Assembly (NCBI GenBank): GCA_015063135.1
Contig: SUTA01000003.1
Coordinates: 62,001-126,000, forward strand
Direction: 5' to 3'
Length of the DNA stretch: 64,000 nt
Source: Thermoplasmata archaeon
Lineage (GTDB): Archaea; Thermoplasmatota; Thermoplasmata; Methanomassiliicoccales; Methanomethylophilaceae
Both the position numbers and the translations under genes were made by a program. Shown in pieces: positions 8,532 to 16,739 of the stretch (within the stretch, counting starts at the first letter, position 1; each line of letters opens with the position of its first letter). The notes under the pieces were generated by a model, which saw only the letters and a program-made list of their open reading frames with translations, had not been told where the DNA came from and made no database searches.

Positions 8532-9911
8532 TCGGAGTTCCAATCCGAGGTTGTTCAGCTTCGTGATCACGCCGTCGTAGATGTCGAGGTACTCGTCGTC
8601 AGGCGTCACGTTCTTGACGTTGTAGCAGTCCTGGAAGCGCTTGCCCGGAGGGGCCTTGCTGTAATCGTTCTCGTACATCGAGATGATGCCGTCGAGTATC
8701 TCGTTGACAAGGGGGATCTCCAGGCCGCATGTGGCGGCGGCGACCTCGCCCATCATCTTGGACTCCATGCCGGTGGTCTTGTCCTGCATGACACCCTTCG
8801 CGGATGCCACGCCGGAGATCAGCTCCCTCCCGGACGCTGTGTCCGTCATGGCCTGGGCGGCCGTCTCGAGCAGGCACATCTCCGTGCACGGCCCCGCTAG
8901 GGCGTAGTACTGGTTGGCCAGGAGGAAGTCGGTGTTGAGGTCCAGCGCCGCGGCGGCGTGGGCGGCTATCCTGAGGGTCTCCCTCGTGGTGGTGGTCCCC
9001 CACCTGATGTGGATCGGCCCGTCCAGGTGGATGTCGCACCCGTAGATGGCGAACGTGGCGATCATGGTGGCGACGTCGCAGATGGCCGTCTCCTCCTGGT
9101 CCCCCACGTACCCTCCGAAGATGGGCATCTGCTCCATCATGACGACATCCCCGGACGTCTGCCATGCGGCCAGCATGTTGAGCACCGACATGTCTATTTT
9201 CAGCTCGTTGAGCTGGGAGCACTCGTGGGCGTCGTAGGGCTTCAGGCCCAGGTCCGTCAGGTCGGACGATATGCGGCCGGAGGCGGACAGGGGGGTCTCG
9301 GGGCCCTATATGCACATGCCGGGGCGGTGGGACATCCTCGCGGCTTCGCGGACGTATCTGATCTCCGCCATGGTGGCGCGGATCTCCCAGGGGGTGTTGG
9401 TGGATGCAGGGTGGCCGTTGACGGTGTTGAGGACCCCGCTGACGATGGTGTCGATGACGGGCTCCTGCACGTAGGACTGGATGAGGGGCACGAAGATGTC
9501 CTCGGACACCGGCGCTCCCGTAGGGCCTCCCTGGATCACGGGCTTGCGGTTCTCGTTGCCGCGCCTGGCCTCGCACTCGCAGGTCTCCTTGCCGGAACCC
9601 AGCGTGAGCCTCCTGGGGGCGGCCTTGATGCCATCGTAGAGCTCGTCCTCGCTGATGTGCATGACGCGGCCAAGGTCGTAGTTGTAGAGCCCGGTGGTCA
9701 GCAGCATGTCGACCCCTGCGAGGAAGAGCCTGTCGCAGAGGTCCTGGTCGGTAGGGATGATATCGGACCCGAACGAGATGTCGTACTTCTCTTTCATGGC
9801 GACTGCGTTTGAGGGGATTATGGTGTAGTCCCACAGGTCCTCCCTGACCTTCTCGCCCTCGTAGAAGCGGTCGTACGCCTCGTAGATGTCCAGGCACTTC
9901 TTCGATACCAT
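8532..9911 (-). CDS. mtmB: monomethylamine methyltransferase with in-frame amber (pyrrolysine 202), ending at CGA
   Basis: Transfers the methyl group of monomethylamine to a corrinoid protein, the entry step of methylamine methanogenesis. The first 201 codons from the ATG at 9911 end RPGMCI, then TAG at 9308-9306, then GPETPLSASG continues in frame. Pyl202 is the known catalytic position of MtmB, where the flanking motif is RPGMG-O-GPET. The protein continues through DEQMPIFGGY-like (MEQMPIFGGY), HLDGPIHIRWG and GPCTEMCLLE to LGLEL, then CGA (8534-8532). This gives 459 residues against 458 for Methanosarcina barkeri MtmB. Read through CGA, it would gain 14 atypical residues to 8490 and overlap the flavoprotein gene. 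TATA is at about 9977-9986, with a leader of roughly 45 bases. The cognate corrinoid protein gene mtmC is not in the window. Confidence 0.95.
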
Positions 9912-9952
9912 CCAATCAACCTTTTCATGCCAGCCCAGCAGTCGAATGGGCG

Positions 9953-9986
9953 TGTTGCTACGATATGATTCTTTACAAATATATAG
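9953..9986. promoter_or_regulatory. mtmB promoter with motif shared with MarR-gene promoter
   Basis: The minus-strand TATA-like element (CTATATATTT) lies at about 9977-9986. Downstream of it is GTTGCTA followed by CGATATGA (9954-9968, plus strand). The MarR promoter holds the complementary arrangement GATATAGCAAC at 7331-7341, and both contain TTACAAATA (7342-7350 and 9973-9981). A common operator is plausible but not proven. Confidence 0.4.
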
Positions 9987-10080
9987 TTACGGCTGGAAAA
10001 CGATGCAAGGTCATCAAAAACGGTCCTTTCTAGGACTTACTATTTAATAACATATGAAAATCGGAAAAGTCCAAATCGAA

Positions 10081-10092
10081 TAATATTTAAAT
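10081..10092 (+). promoter_or_regulatory. TATA box of the pylT-pylS operon
   Basis: TAATATTTAAAT is the strongest TATA-like element before the tRNA and predicts a transcript start near 10112-10116. A second TATA-like word, GATTTAAAT, at about 10138-10146 could start a shorter tRNA precursor. Confidence 0.5.
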
Positions 10093-10114
10093 CTAACCAT
10101 CATTCGCGGCCATA

Positions 10115-10176
10115 GAGAGGAGGGGGCTATCCGTCTGATTTAAATGTCGGGCGCACCTACTGCCCTCTGCCTTCTC
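10115..10176 (+). other. long leader hairpin upstream of tRNA-Pyl
   Basis: Bases 10115-10127 (GAGAGGAGGGGGC) pair with 10162-10176 over 13 base pairs with one two-base bulge on the 3' side; two pairs are G-T. The stem closes a loop of 34 bases. If transcription starts at the 10081 TATA, this would be the extreme 5' end of the primary transcript. It does not fit a tRNA (no T-loop motif). Role unknown. Confidence 0.45.
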
Positions 10177-10185
10177 AGGACATGT

Positions 10186-10253
10186 GGAGGGCGGTCCGGC
10201 GACCAGCGGGTCTCTAAAACCTAGCCAGCGGGGATCGACACCCCGGCCTTTCG
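10186..10253 (+). tRNA. pylT: tRNA-Pyl (anticodon CUA), Methanomassiliicoccales type
   Basis: A 68-base amber suppressor tRNA. Acceptor stem: GGAGGGC (10186-10192) with GCCTTTC (10246-10252). D stem: GGTC/GACC with a CGGC loop of only four bases and no base between acceptor and D stems. Anticodon stem: GCGGGT (10206-10211) with ACCTAGC (10219-10225), leaving one unpaired A; loop CTCTAAA with anticodon CTA at 10214-10216. Variable region: CAG. T arm: CGGGG/CCCCG with loop ATCGACA. The discriminator is G10253 and CCA is not encoded. The tiny D loop and bulged anticodon stem are known traits of tRNA-Pyl in this order. It lies 20 bases before pylS and is probably co-transcribed. Confidence 0.95.
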
Positions 10254-10273
10254 CTCATACACCGGTGGATAAC

Positions 10274-11098
10274 ATGGGAATGAGGTTCACAGACCCCCAG
10301 ATACAGCATCTGATGGAATACGCGGACAAGGATTGGTCCGGCATGGAGTTCGAGGACGCCGCGGAGAGGGACAAGGTTTTCTCCAAGGAGATGTCCCGCG
10401 CCCAGGCCGCGAACCACGAGGGGATCAGGGCGATCATAGAGAATCCCCGCCGCCACGACCTCGCTCTCTTGGAGGCGAGGATCGCCGAGAACCTGACGCG
10501 CCACGGCTTCATCGAGGTGCGCACGCCAATCATCATCTCCACCGCCGCCCTGGCGAAGATGACCATCACGCCCGACCATCCGCTGTACAAGCAGGTCTTC
10601 TTCATCGACGACAAGAGGTGCCTCAGGCCCATGCTGGCCCCGAACCTCTACTACGTCATGAGGAAGCTCAGGGACCACACCGACGGCCCGGTCAGGATCT
10701 ACGAGATGGGCTCCTGCTTCAGGAAGGAGTCCAAGAGCAGCAGGCACCTCGAGGAGTTCACCATGCTTAACCTGGTGGACATGGGCCCAGACAGGGACGC
10801 TACCGAGTGCCTCAAGGAGTACATCGCCGACGTAATGGAGGCCGCGGGCCTCGAGTACACTCTCACTAGGGAGGAATCCGACGTCTACGTCGAGACCCTC
10901 GACGTCGAGGTCAACGGGATGGAGGTCGCATCGGGGGCCGTCGGGCCCCATAAGCTGGACCCCGCCCACGACGTCCACGAGCCCTGGGCCGGAGTGGGAT
11001 TCGGCCTGGAGAGGCTGCTCATGCTGGCCAATGGGAAGAGCAGCGCCAGGAAGACCGGCAAGAGCATAACGTACCAAGACGGGTACAAGATCGACTGA
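10274..11098 (+). CDS. pylS: pyrrolysyl-tRNA synthetase lacking N-terminal domain
   Basis: A 274-residue class II synthetase that charges tRNA-Pyl with pyrrolysine. It corresponds only to the catalytic domain of Methanosarcina PylS; the tRNA-binding N-terminal domain is absent, as in Methanomethylophilus alvus (about 275 residues). Seen: RPMLAPNLYYVMRKLRDH (motif 2 region), GSCFRKES, the amino-acid pocket EEFTMLNLVDMG, ESDVYVET (lid tyrosine) and GFGLERLLML (motif 3). The chosen ATG at 10274 matches family starts. The longer GTG start at 10184 is rejected because it would translate the tRNA gene. No separate PylSn gene is visible nearby. It ends in TGA, nine bases before pylB. Confidence 0.96.
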   Translation: MGMRFTDPQIQHLMEYADKDWSGMEFEDAAERDKVFSKEMSRAQAANHEGIRAIIENPRRHDLALLEARIAENLTRHGFIEVRTPIIISTAALAKMTITPDHPLYKQVFFIDDKRCLRPMLAPNLYYVMRKLRDHTDGPVRIYEMGSCFRKESKSSRHLEEFTMLNLVDMGPDRDATECLKEYIADVMEAAGLEYTLTREESDVYVETLDVEVNGMEVASGAVGPHKLDPAHDVHEPWAGVGFGLERLLMLANGKSSARKTGKSITYQDGYKID

Positions 11099-11107
11099 GG
11101 TGCGCAG

Positions 11108-12151
11108 ATGATAACGGACATCCTCGAGAGGGCCTCGAAGGGCCAGGCGACCGTGGACGACGCGGAGAGGCTCATGGGCCTGCAGGACAAGGGGGACATC
11201 GAGGAGCTGTTCGCCGAGGCCAGGAGGGTCCGTGACAGGGAGTTCGGCCGCAGCGTGTTCACCTACGGCTTCGTCTACTTCTCCACATACTGCAAGAACA
11301 ACTGCAACTTCTGCTACTACAGGCGCGCCAACGGCGACATCGGCAGGTACAGGAAATCCATCGAGGAGATCGTGCAGCTGGCGGGCGCGCTGAGGGACGC
11401 GGGGATCAACCTGGCGGACCTCACCATGGGCGAGGACCCCGTGATGTACGCCAACGGCTACGAGCGCCTGCTCGAGACGATCAGGGCGGTCCACGAGCAG
11501 GTGGGCATCCCCATCATGGCATCCCCCGGGGCGCTGCCCAGGGAGATGTTCCCCAAGGTGCGCGAGGCCGGCGCCGACTGGTACGCGTGCTACCAGGAGA
11601 CGTACAACCGCCCCCTCTTCGAGTCCCTCCGCATCGAGCAGGACTACGACGCCCGCCTCGGACAGAAGATCTGGGCCATGGAGGCCGGGCTGCTCGCCGA
11701 GGACGGCATGATGATCGGCCTGGGGGAGAATGTCCGCGACAGGGCGGAGACCATCGTGAAGATGGGCACCCTCGGATGCCAGCAGATACGCGCCATGACC
11801 TTCGTCCCGCAGGAGGGCACCCCGATGCAGTTCACCGAGCCATACGGGCCCATGGACGAGCTGAAGGCCATCGCCACCATGAGGATCATGTTCCCCGACA
11901 GGCTCATACCGTGCAGCCTGGACGTCGAGGGGATCGCCGGTCTCAGGACCCGCCTGGCCGCCGGCGCAAACGTCATCACGTCCATCGTCCCGCCCAACAA
12001 GAACCTGGCGGGCGTGGCGCAGCACGAGCTCGACATCGAGAACGGCAACCGCTCCGTCGAGCATGTGTTCGAATCGATCGAGGCCGAGGGCTACAAGCAC
12101 GCCAGCACGGCCGATTATGTGAAGTTCCTGAACTCCCGCAGGGGGCAGTAG
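11108..12151 (+). CDS. pylB: radical-SAM 3-methylornithine synthase
   Basis: Converts lysine to (3R)-3-methyl-D-ornithine, the first step of pyrrolysine synthesis. At 347 residues to the first stop it is typical. The radical-SAM cluster motif is C62-x3-C66-x2-C69 (STYCKNNCNFCYY), with GEDP, SPGALPREMFP and TFVPQEGTPMQF typical of PylB. The first stop is TAG at 12149-12151, the only TAG that would end a gene here. If TAG is read as Pyl, the protein gains 21 further residues to a TAA at 12215-12217, overlapping pylC in another frame. pylC begins one base after the TAG. Confidence 0.95.
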   Translation: MITDILERASKGQATVDDAERLMGLQDKGDIEELFAEARRVRDREFGRSVFTYGFVYFSTYCKNNCNFCYYRRANGDIGRYRKSIEEIVQLAGALRDAGINLADLTMGEDPVMYANGYERLLETIRAVHEQVGIPIMASPGALPREMFPKVREAGADWYACYQETYNRPLFESLRIEQDYDARLGQKIWAMEAGLLAEDGMMIGLGENVRDRAETIVKMGTLGCQQIRAMTFVPQEGTPMQFTEPYGPMDELKAIATMRIMFPDRLIPCSLDVEGIAGLRTRLAAGANVITSIVPPNKNLAGVAQHELDIENGNRSVEHVFESIEAEGYKHASTADYVKFLNSRRGQ

Positions 12152-12152
12152 A

Positions 12153-13316
12153 GTGGCACGCCTCGCGATTGTGGGCGGCGCCCTGCAGGGGATGGAAGCC
12201 GTATTCCTGGCACGTAAGGCCGGGATAGAGTCCGTGGTCATCGACAGGAAGCCGACGGCCCCCGCGCTGTCCGTCTGCGACGAGCCCCATGTGCTGAACC
12301 CCCTGGAGGACCCAGAGGAGGCGAGGAGGGTCTTCGCGGGCTGCGACGCAGTGATACCCGCCGTCGAGGAGCTCGACGTCCTGCATTTCCTGAGCGATAC
12401 GGTCCCGGGCCTGGGAGTCCCCCTCCTGTTCGACATGCACGCCTACGAGATCTCGTGCTCCAAGAACAGGTCCAACGACATCATGCGGTCGGTCGGCGTC
12501 CCGCTCCCGCAGCCGTGGCCGCAGTGCGGGTTCCCGGCGATAGTCAAGCCGTCCAGCCAGAGCGGGAGCATTGGTGTCAAGGTCGCGTTCAACGACCAGG
12601 ACATGCAGGACGGCCTCAGGTTCATAGAGTCCATACACGACGAGCCGGTGATCCAGGAATTCGTCCACGGGAAGAGCGTCTCCATCGAGGTCATAGGCAA
12701 CGGCAGGACCGCGAAATCCTACGTCACCACCGAGGTCGTCCTCGACGACCATTACGATTGCAAGATGGTCCGCTGCAACGACTCGATCCTCCCCGCCGAG
12801 GACGAGGAGGTCTTCGCCAGGGTCGGCAAGGACGTGGCCGAGGCCATCGGCCTCGGGGCGCTCATGGACGTGGAGGCGATCCTCACGCCCAGGGGCCTCA
12901 GGGTCCTGGAGATCGATGCCAGGATCCCCAGCCAGACGCCGGCCGCCATTTGCGAGGGCACCGGCGTGAACCTCCTGGAGGAGCTGTTCACCACCGCCCT
13001 CGGGAAGCCGGCGGACAGGCCCAGGCGCCCAGGCGCCGGCATATACAGGCACGTCTACCTCAAGGACGGCGTGCTCCGCACCTGCGGCGAGAAGACATTC
13101 GGCCATGTCAGGAACCCGAGGATGGGCTCGGGGCTGTTCGGCTCCGACGACTTCATCTCCGATTACGAGTCCGGGAAGCAGGAGTGGTACGCCACCCTCA
13201 TGTACTCCTGCGCGACGGAGGAGGAGGCGGACCGGAGGGCGGCCGATTCGATAGAGAGGATTATGGATGAGTGCTCCGTTACGGAGTACGTGGACGGCTC
13301 GCCCGAGGTATTGCGA
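12153..13316 (+). CDS. pylC: 3-methylornithine:L-lysine ligase, ending at CGA
   Basis: An ATP-grasp enzyme joining 3-methylornithine to the epsilon-amine of lysine, the second step of pyrrolysine synthesis. It is 387 residues long and starts with GTG (MARLAIVGGALQGMEAVFLA). Seen: IVKPSSQSGSIGVKV and VIQEFVHGKSVSIEV (ATP-grasp loops), EIDARIPSQTP. The last sense codon is TTG; CGA follows at 13314-13316 and directly abuts TGA (13317-13319). The CGA overlaps the pylD ATG by one base (CGATG), mimicking the common TGATG stop-start junction. Confidence 0.94.
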
Positions 13317-14134
13317 TGACAAGACTCACACCCGACCTGATTGAAGGGGTCCCCGACGACAAGATCGACCTGGACTCGAGGCTTCTGAAGATGACCGGAA
13401 AGACAGTTAAGGGCCTGGCCATCGAGGCGGCGGGCCTCGAGGAGGGCGATATCGACCTCACCAAGTTCAGGGTGGCCGTCGTGCCCATCACCTCCGGCCT
13501 CGGCGTCATCAGCGGGTTCTCCGCGTCGGTGGACGCCATCGTCAGGAGGCTCGGCATGGAGAGCTACGTCACCTCCGGCACGGATGTCAACGGCTTCGCT
13601 CAGGCCGTGGAGGACGACGTGGACATCATCATGATGGCGGACGACAACAAGTTCGTCGCTTACAACACCCGCACCAACTGCCAGACCGACAACTCCTTCG
13701 GCACCGCCATGGGGTACTCCGTGGCCCTGAAGAACGCCGCGGGCGGCCTGGAGGGCAAGGACGTTCTGGTCATCGGCGCCGGCTTCGTCGGGAGCTGGGC
13801 GGTCAGGATCCTCAAGGACATGGGGGCGAACGTCACCGTCACGGACATACTCGTGGACAAGGCGAACGCGCTGAGAGACAAGTACGGGGTGGAGGTCAGC
13901 ACCGACATAGGGTCCGCCCTCCCGGCGCATGACTACATCCTCAACGCTGCGCCCGTATCGTTCCCGGGCAATCTCATTCGCAAGGGGGCTGTGATCTCCA
14001 CGCCGGGGGTCCCCCACTACTTCGACGAGGAGGCCAGGATGAAGGCCAAGGCCATCATCCACGACCCGTTGGAGATAGGCACCGCCGTGATGGCGGTGAA
14101 CAGCGCCAAATATTCTTCCAGAGGCAAGGAGTGA
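13316..14134 (+). CDS. pylD: pyrrolysine synthase (proline-forming oxidase/cyclase) PylD
   Basis: Oxidises and cyclises 3-methylornithyl-lysine to pyrrolysine, using NAD. It is 272 residues long. The Rossmann nucleotide loop VIGAGFVGSWAV lies near residue 155; MMADDNKFVAYN and TDNSFGTAMGY are PylD hallmarks. The ATG at 13316 follows the pylC end by one-base overlap. An in-frame ATG 45 bases upstream lies within pylC and is rejected. It ends in TGA, four bases before ramA. Confidence 0.95.
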   Translation: MTRLTPDLIEGVPDDKIDLDSRLLKMTGKTVKGLAIEAAGLEEGDIDLTKFRVAVVPITSGLGVISGFSASVDAIVRRLGMESYVTSGTDVNGFAQAVEDDVDIIMMADDNKFVAYNTRTNCQTDNSFGTAMGYSVALKNAAGGLEGKDVLVIGAGFVGSWAVRILKDMGANVTVTDILVDKANALRDKYGVEVSTDIGSALPAHDYILNAAPVSFPGNLIRKGAVISTPGVPHYFDEEARMKAKAIIHDPLEIGTAVMAVNSAKYSSRGKE

Positions 14135-14138
14135 CAAC

Positions 14139-15776
14139 ATGAGATACGGAATAGCATTGGACCTCGGCACCAGCGGCTTCCGCTGCCAGGCTATAGAGTT
14201 GGATTCTAAGAAAACCGTCGCCACCGCGGTCACGGAGCGCCACCCGATCCCCGGGATGAACGTCATAGACCACGTCAACTACGCTATGAACGCCGGCGAG
14301 GACGTCGCCAACGGCCTGATGATCGGCGCCATCAACAACCTGTTCACAGAGCTGGACGTCGACAAGTCCAAGATCGAGGTCATCGCCGTGTGCGGCAACC
14401 CGTTCCAGCTCTCCCTCTTCCAGAACATCGAGATCAGGGACCTCGCCTACGCAGGGAAGAACATGCTGAAGGAACTCGGGGTCGTGTCCCCTCCCAGGGA
14501 GGGGGACGTCATCGACGCGGCGTCCATCGGCCTCGTCGGCCTGGCGCCCGGATGCAAGGTCTATATCCCGCCGGCGGTCACCCACGAGATCGGTGCGGAT
14601 GCCATCGCCATGATGCTGATGTCCGACATCCTCAAGGATACCGAGCCCGCCCTCATCGTCGACTACGGGACCAACGCCGAGATGGCGCTGGTGGTCAACG
14701 GGGAGATCTACACCGGATCCGCCGCCGCCGGACCCGCCCTTGAGGGCCAGGAGATCGAGAGGGGGATGCTCGCCGCCCCCGGAGCGCTCAGCGAGGTCGA
14801 GATCGTCGAGAACGGCTGGAGATGCTACGTCCTGGACGACACGCTCGCCGCCCAGCCCGGAGATGTCATCGACCCGTTCACAGGCAAGGTAGTCGAGGAG
14901 GGGCCCATGCACGGCAAGGCGATAGGCATCACCGGAACAGGGGTCGTCGCCGCCCTGTCCTGCGGACTGAAATCCGGAGTGATCGACACCCCCACCATCA
15001 AGACCGATGACGGCCTGCTCCACCTTCAGGACGGGATCGACATCACCTCCCATGATGTGGAGGAGGCAGGGAAGGCCATCGGGGCCCTCAGGGCCGGTTT
15101 CCTCACCCTGCTCGACGCCGCCGGCCTGTGGGTCGACGATGTCCAGAAGGCCTACATGTCCGGAGCGTCCGGCCTGTACGTCGATGCGAAGAAGGCCCAG
15201 TCCCTGGGAATGGTCACCCCCGGGGCCAGGAGGATCATCCAGTTCGGAAACACCTCCATCGGCATGGCCAGGAAGATCGTCTTCGGCGAGGTCTCCATGG
15301 AGGACCTGAAGGTGTTCGCCCAGAAGCTGAAGGCCACCCACGTCATGTTCGCCACCTCTCCGATGTTCAAGGACCTGTACTCCATCGAGTACTCCCTGTG
15401 GTGCAGCCACATGCCGTTCTCCGAGTACAACAACATGCTCGACATCTACAACATCAAGAGGCTGCCCGAGTTCCCGGACCCTTCCGAGGTCGACGTCAAG
15501 CGCCTGGTCAAGAGGGACCTGCCCGACACCGAGGAGTGCAAGGTGCACATCATCAAGTCCGGGACCATCCTGACCGGAGTGGTGGAGGGATGCATCGGAT
15601 GCAAGAAGTGCATGAAGATCTGCCCCGAGAGGGCGATCTGCATCGAGCCCGAGGGCAACGCCGGCTACAGGGCCAACATCGAGTCCGACCGCTGTGGCGG
15701 TACCGCCTGCAGGAGATGCGAGGCGGAGTGCCCCAAGAGGGTCCTGCACACCGCGCAGCTCAAGGTCAAGGGCTGA
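14139..15776 (+). CDS. ramA: corrinoid activation protein RamA (ATP-dependent, two 4Fe-4S clusters)
   Basis: Reductively activates the Co(II) corrinoid proteins of methylamine methyltransferases. The 545 residues form an ASKHA-type N-terminal domain (ALDLGTSGFRCQAIEL; DYGTNAEMALVVNG; the GTGVVAALSCGL phosphate loop), then a ferredoxin-like C-terminus. The cluster cysteines are C485, C488, C491, C495 and C519, C524, C527, C531 (CIGCKKCMKICPER; CGGTACRRCEAECPKR). Length and architecture match Methanosarcina RamA. Its position after pylD places corrinoid activation in the same operon as pyrrolysine synthesis, supporting the divergently placed mtmB. Confidence 0.93.
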   Translation: MRYGIALDLGTSGFRCQAIELDSKKTVATAVTERHPIPGMNVIDHVNYAMNAGEDVANGLMIGAINNLFTELDVDKSKIEVIAVCGNPFQLSLFQNIEIRDLAYAGKNMLKELGVVSPPREGDVIDAASIGLVGLAPGCKVYIPPAVTHEIGADAIAMMLMSDILKDTEPALIVDYGTNAEMALVVNGEIYTGSAAAGPALEGQEIERGMLAAPGALSEVEIVENGWRCYVLDDTLAAQPGDVIDPFTGKVVEEGPMHGKAIGITGTGVVAALSCGLKSGVIDTPTIKTDDGLLHLQDGIDITSHDVEEAGKAIGALRAGFLTLLDAAGLWVDDVQKAYMSGASGLYVDAKKAQSLGMVTPGARRIIQFGNTSIGMARKIVFGEVSMEDLKVFAQKLKATHVMFATSPMFKDLYSIEYSLWCSHMPFSEYNNMLDIYNIKRLPEFPDPSEVDVKRLVKRDLPDTEECKVHIIKSGTILTGVVEGCIGCKKCMKICPERAICIEPEGNAGYRANIESDRCGGTACRRCEAECPKRVLHTAQLKVKG

Positions 15777-15784
15777 AACTGTCC

Positions 15785-15801
15785 GGGGGGCTCCGGCCCC
15801 C
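15785..15801. terminator. bidirectional hairpin between ramA and the ACT regulator
   Basis: A GGGGG/CCCCC stem with a CTCCGG loop, followed by CTAATTTTTC. It lies in the 42-base gap between the ramA TGA and the CGA that ends the convergent ACT gene, the expected place for a shared terminator only if CGA ends that gene. Confidence 0.65.
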
Positions 15802-15818
15802 TTCCTAATTTTTCTCAC

Positions 15819-16316
15819 TCGCTTTATCAGGATGCTCTCCACGCCGCGGCATTCCTTGAGCTTCGGGATTATCTCCGCCGGCACCTTTCCGTCGACCACG
15901 ATTATGAGCGTGGATTCCTCCTGCCCGTTGGAGTCGTCGACCATTGCCTGCCTGACCGAGATCCCGGACTCGTAGAGGGCGGTCATGACGGCCGCGAGGA
16001 TCCCTCCCATCGTGGGGTCGGTGGGGATGATGACGATGGACGAGCACCCGATGCCGGGAGCGACGTCCACGAGGGACAGCATGCACCCGATCTTGGAGAA
16101 GACGGCATCCAGGTCGGGGTTGGACGAGATGCGTTCGAGGGTGGTCCTGACGACCCTCCTGTCGACGTTGCACACCCTGCCGATGGCGGTGTCCGAGACC
16201 TCGATGCTGTTGCAGTAGGCGTGCCCTTCCTTCACGCTGATGCCGTTGGATATCAGCAGGGAGACGACCTTCTGCTGCGACGGGAAGCCGTCGAATTCTT
16301 TTTCGTAGCGATGCAT
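15819..16316 (-). CDS. ACT-domain amino-acid metabolism regulator (COG2150-like), ending at CGA
   Basis: A 165-residue protein with an N-terminal HTH-like part (EVSDTAIGRVCNVDRRVVRT, about residues 38-65) and a C-terminal ACT domain (IIPTDPTMGGILAAVMTALY). This fits archaeal 'regulators of amino acid metabolism with ACT domain'. The start is set at MHRYEK, about 27 bases after a TTATTTATT element. It ends SILIK, then CGA (15821-15819). Read conventionally, the ORF would be a 767-residue protein running 1.7 kb antisense through ramA, which is not credible. Confidence 0.78.
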
Positions 16317-16408
16317 ATGACTGCATATATTCATACAATAAATAACTTTTACATTCATCAGTTCACTATGTCATTTTATAGCGGCCGGCTAATACGGTAG
16401 CAGGTGCA

Positions 16409-16684
16409 ATGATGCCGAACACCGACGAGCTGAGGGAGCAGATCGAGACCATAGACGAGCAGATCATCGACCTCATAGCCACCCGCATGGAGATCGCGGA
16501 CGAGCTGGCCAAGGCCAAGAAGCAGTCTTCCCAGGAGTACTGGAGCGCGGAGAAGGAGAGGGAGGTCATCAGCAGGTACCACGAGCTCTGCGAGGAGGTC
16601 AGCCTGTCGGAGGATGAGGCGCGCCAGATCGCCGAGGTCATCCTCAAGATTTCCAAGGAGCGCCAGAGGCACTACTTCCAGCGA
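16409..16684 (+). CDS. chorismate mutase (AroQ type), ending at CGA
   Basis: Rearranges chorismate to prephenate for phenylalanine and tyrosine synthesis. A 91-residue all-helical AroQ monomer: LREQIETIDEQIIDLIATRM at the N-terminus, ELAKAKK, EKEREVISRY and a final helix ending QRHYFQ. Next codon CGA (16682-16684); the conventional reading adds six residues to a TAG. TATA at about 16371-16381. The divergent ACT regulator is a natural candidate regulator. Confidence 0.88.
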
Positions 16685-16739
16685 AATCGGGTTCTTTTTA
16701 TATAGGGCGCTGGCATGCGCCTTTTAGAAGGGTTTACAC

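Noticed and set aside
10112-10180. A second tRNA gene before pylT
   Set aside because: The outer stem is longer than an acceptor stem and there is no T-loop GTTCGAN-like sequence or D arm. Kept only as a leader hairpin.
10184-11098. Longer pylS starting at GTG 10184
   Set aside because: The first 30 codons would be the tRNA-Pyl gene itself; family members start at the position of ATG 10274.
10214-12436. Long antisense ORFs over pylS, pylB and other GC-rich genes
   Set aside because: They have low-complexity shadow composition (Val/Asp/Gly/His or Arg/Pro-rich) and no family similarity, and lie opposite clearly conserved genes.
14055-16358. A 767-codon minus-strand ORF overlapping ramA
   Set aside because: Only the first 180 or so codons resemble a protein family (ACT regulator). 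The rest is the antisense of ramA with the shadow composition of a GC-rich gene. It arises because CGA at 15821-15819 replaces a stop.
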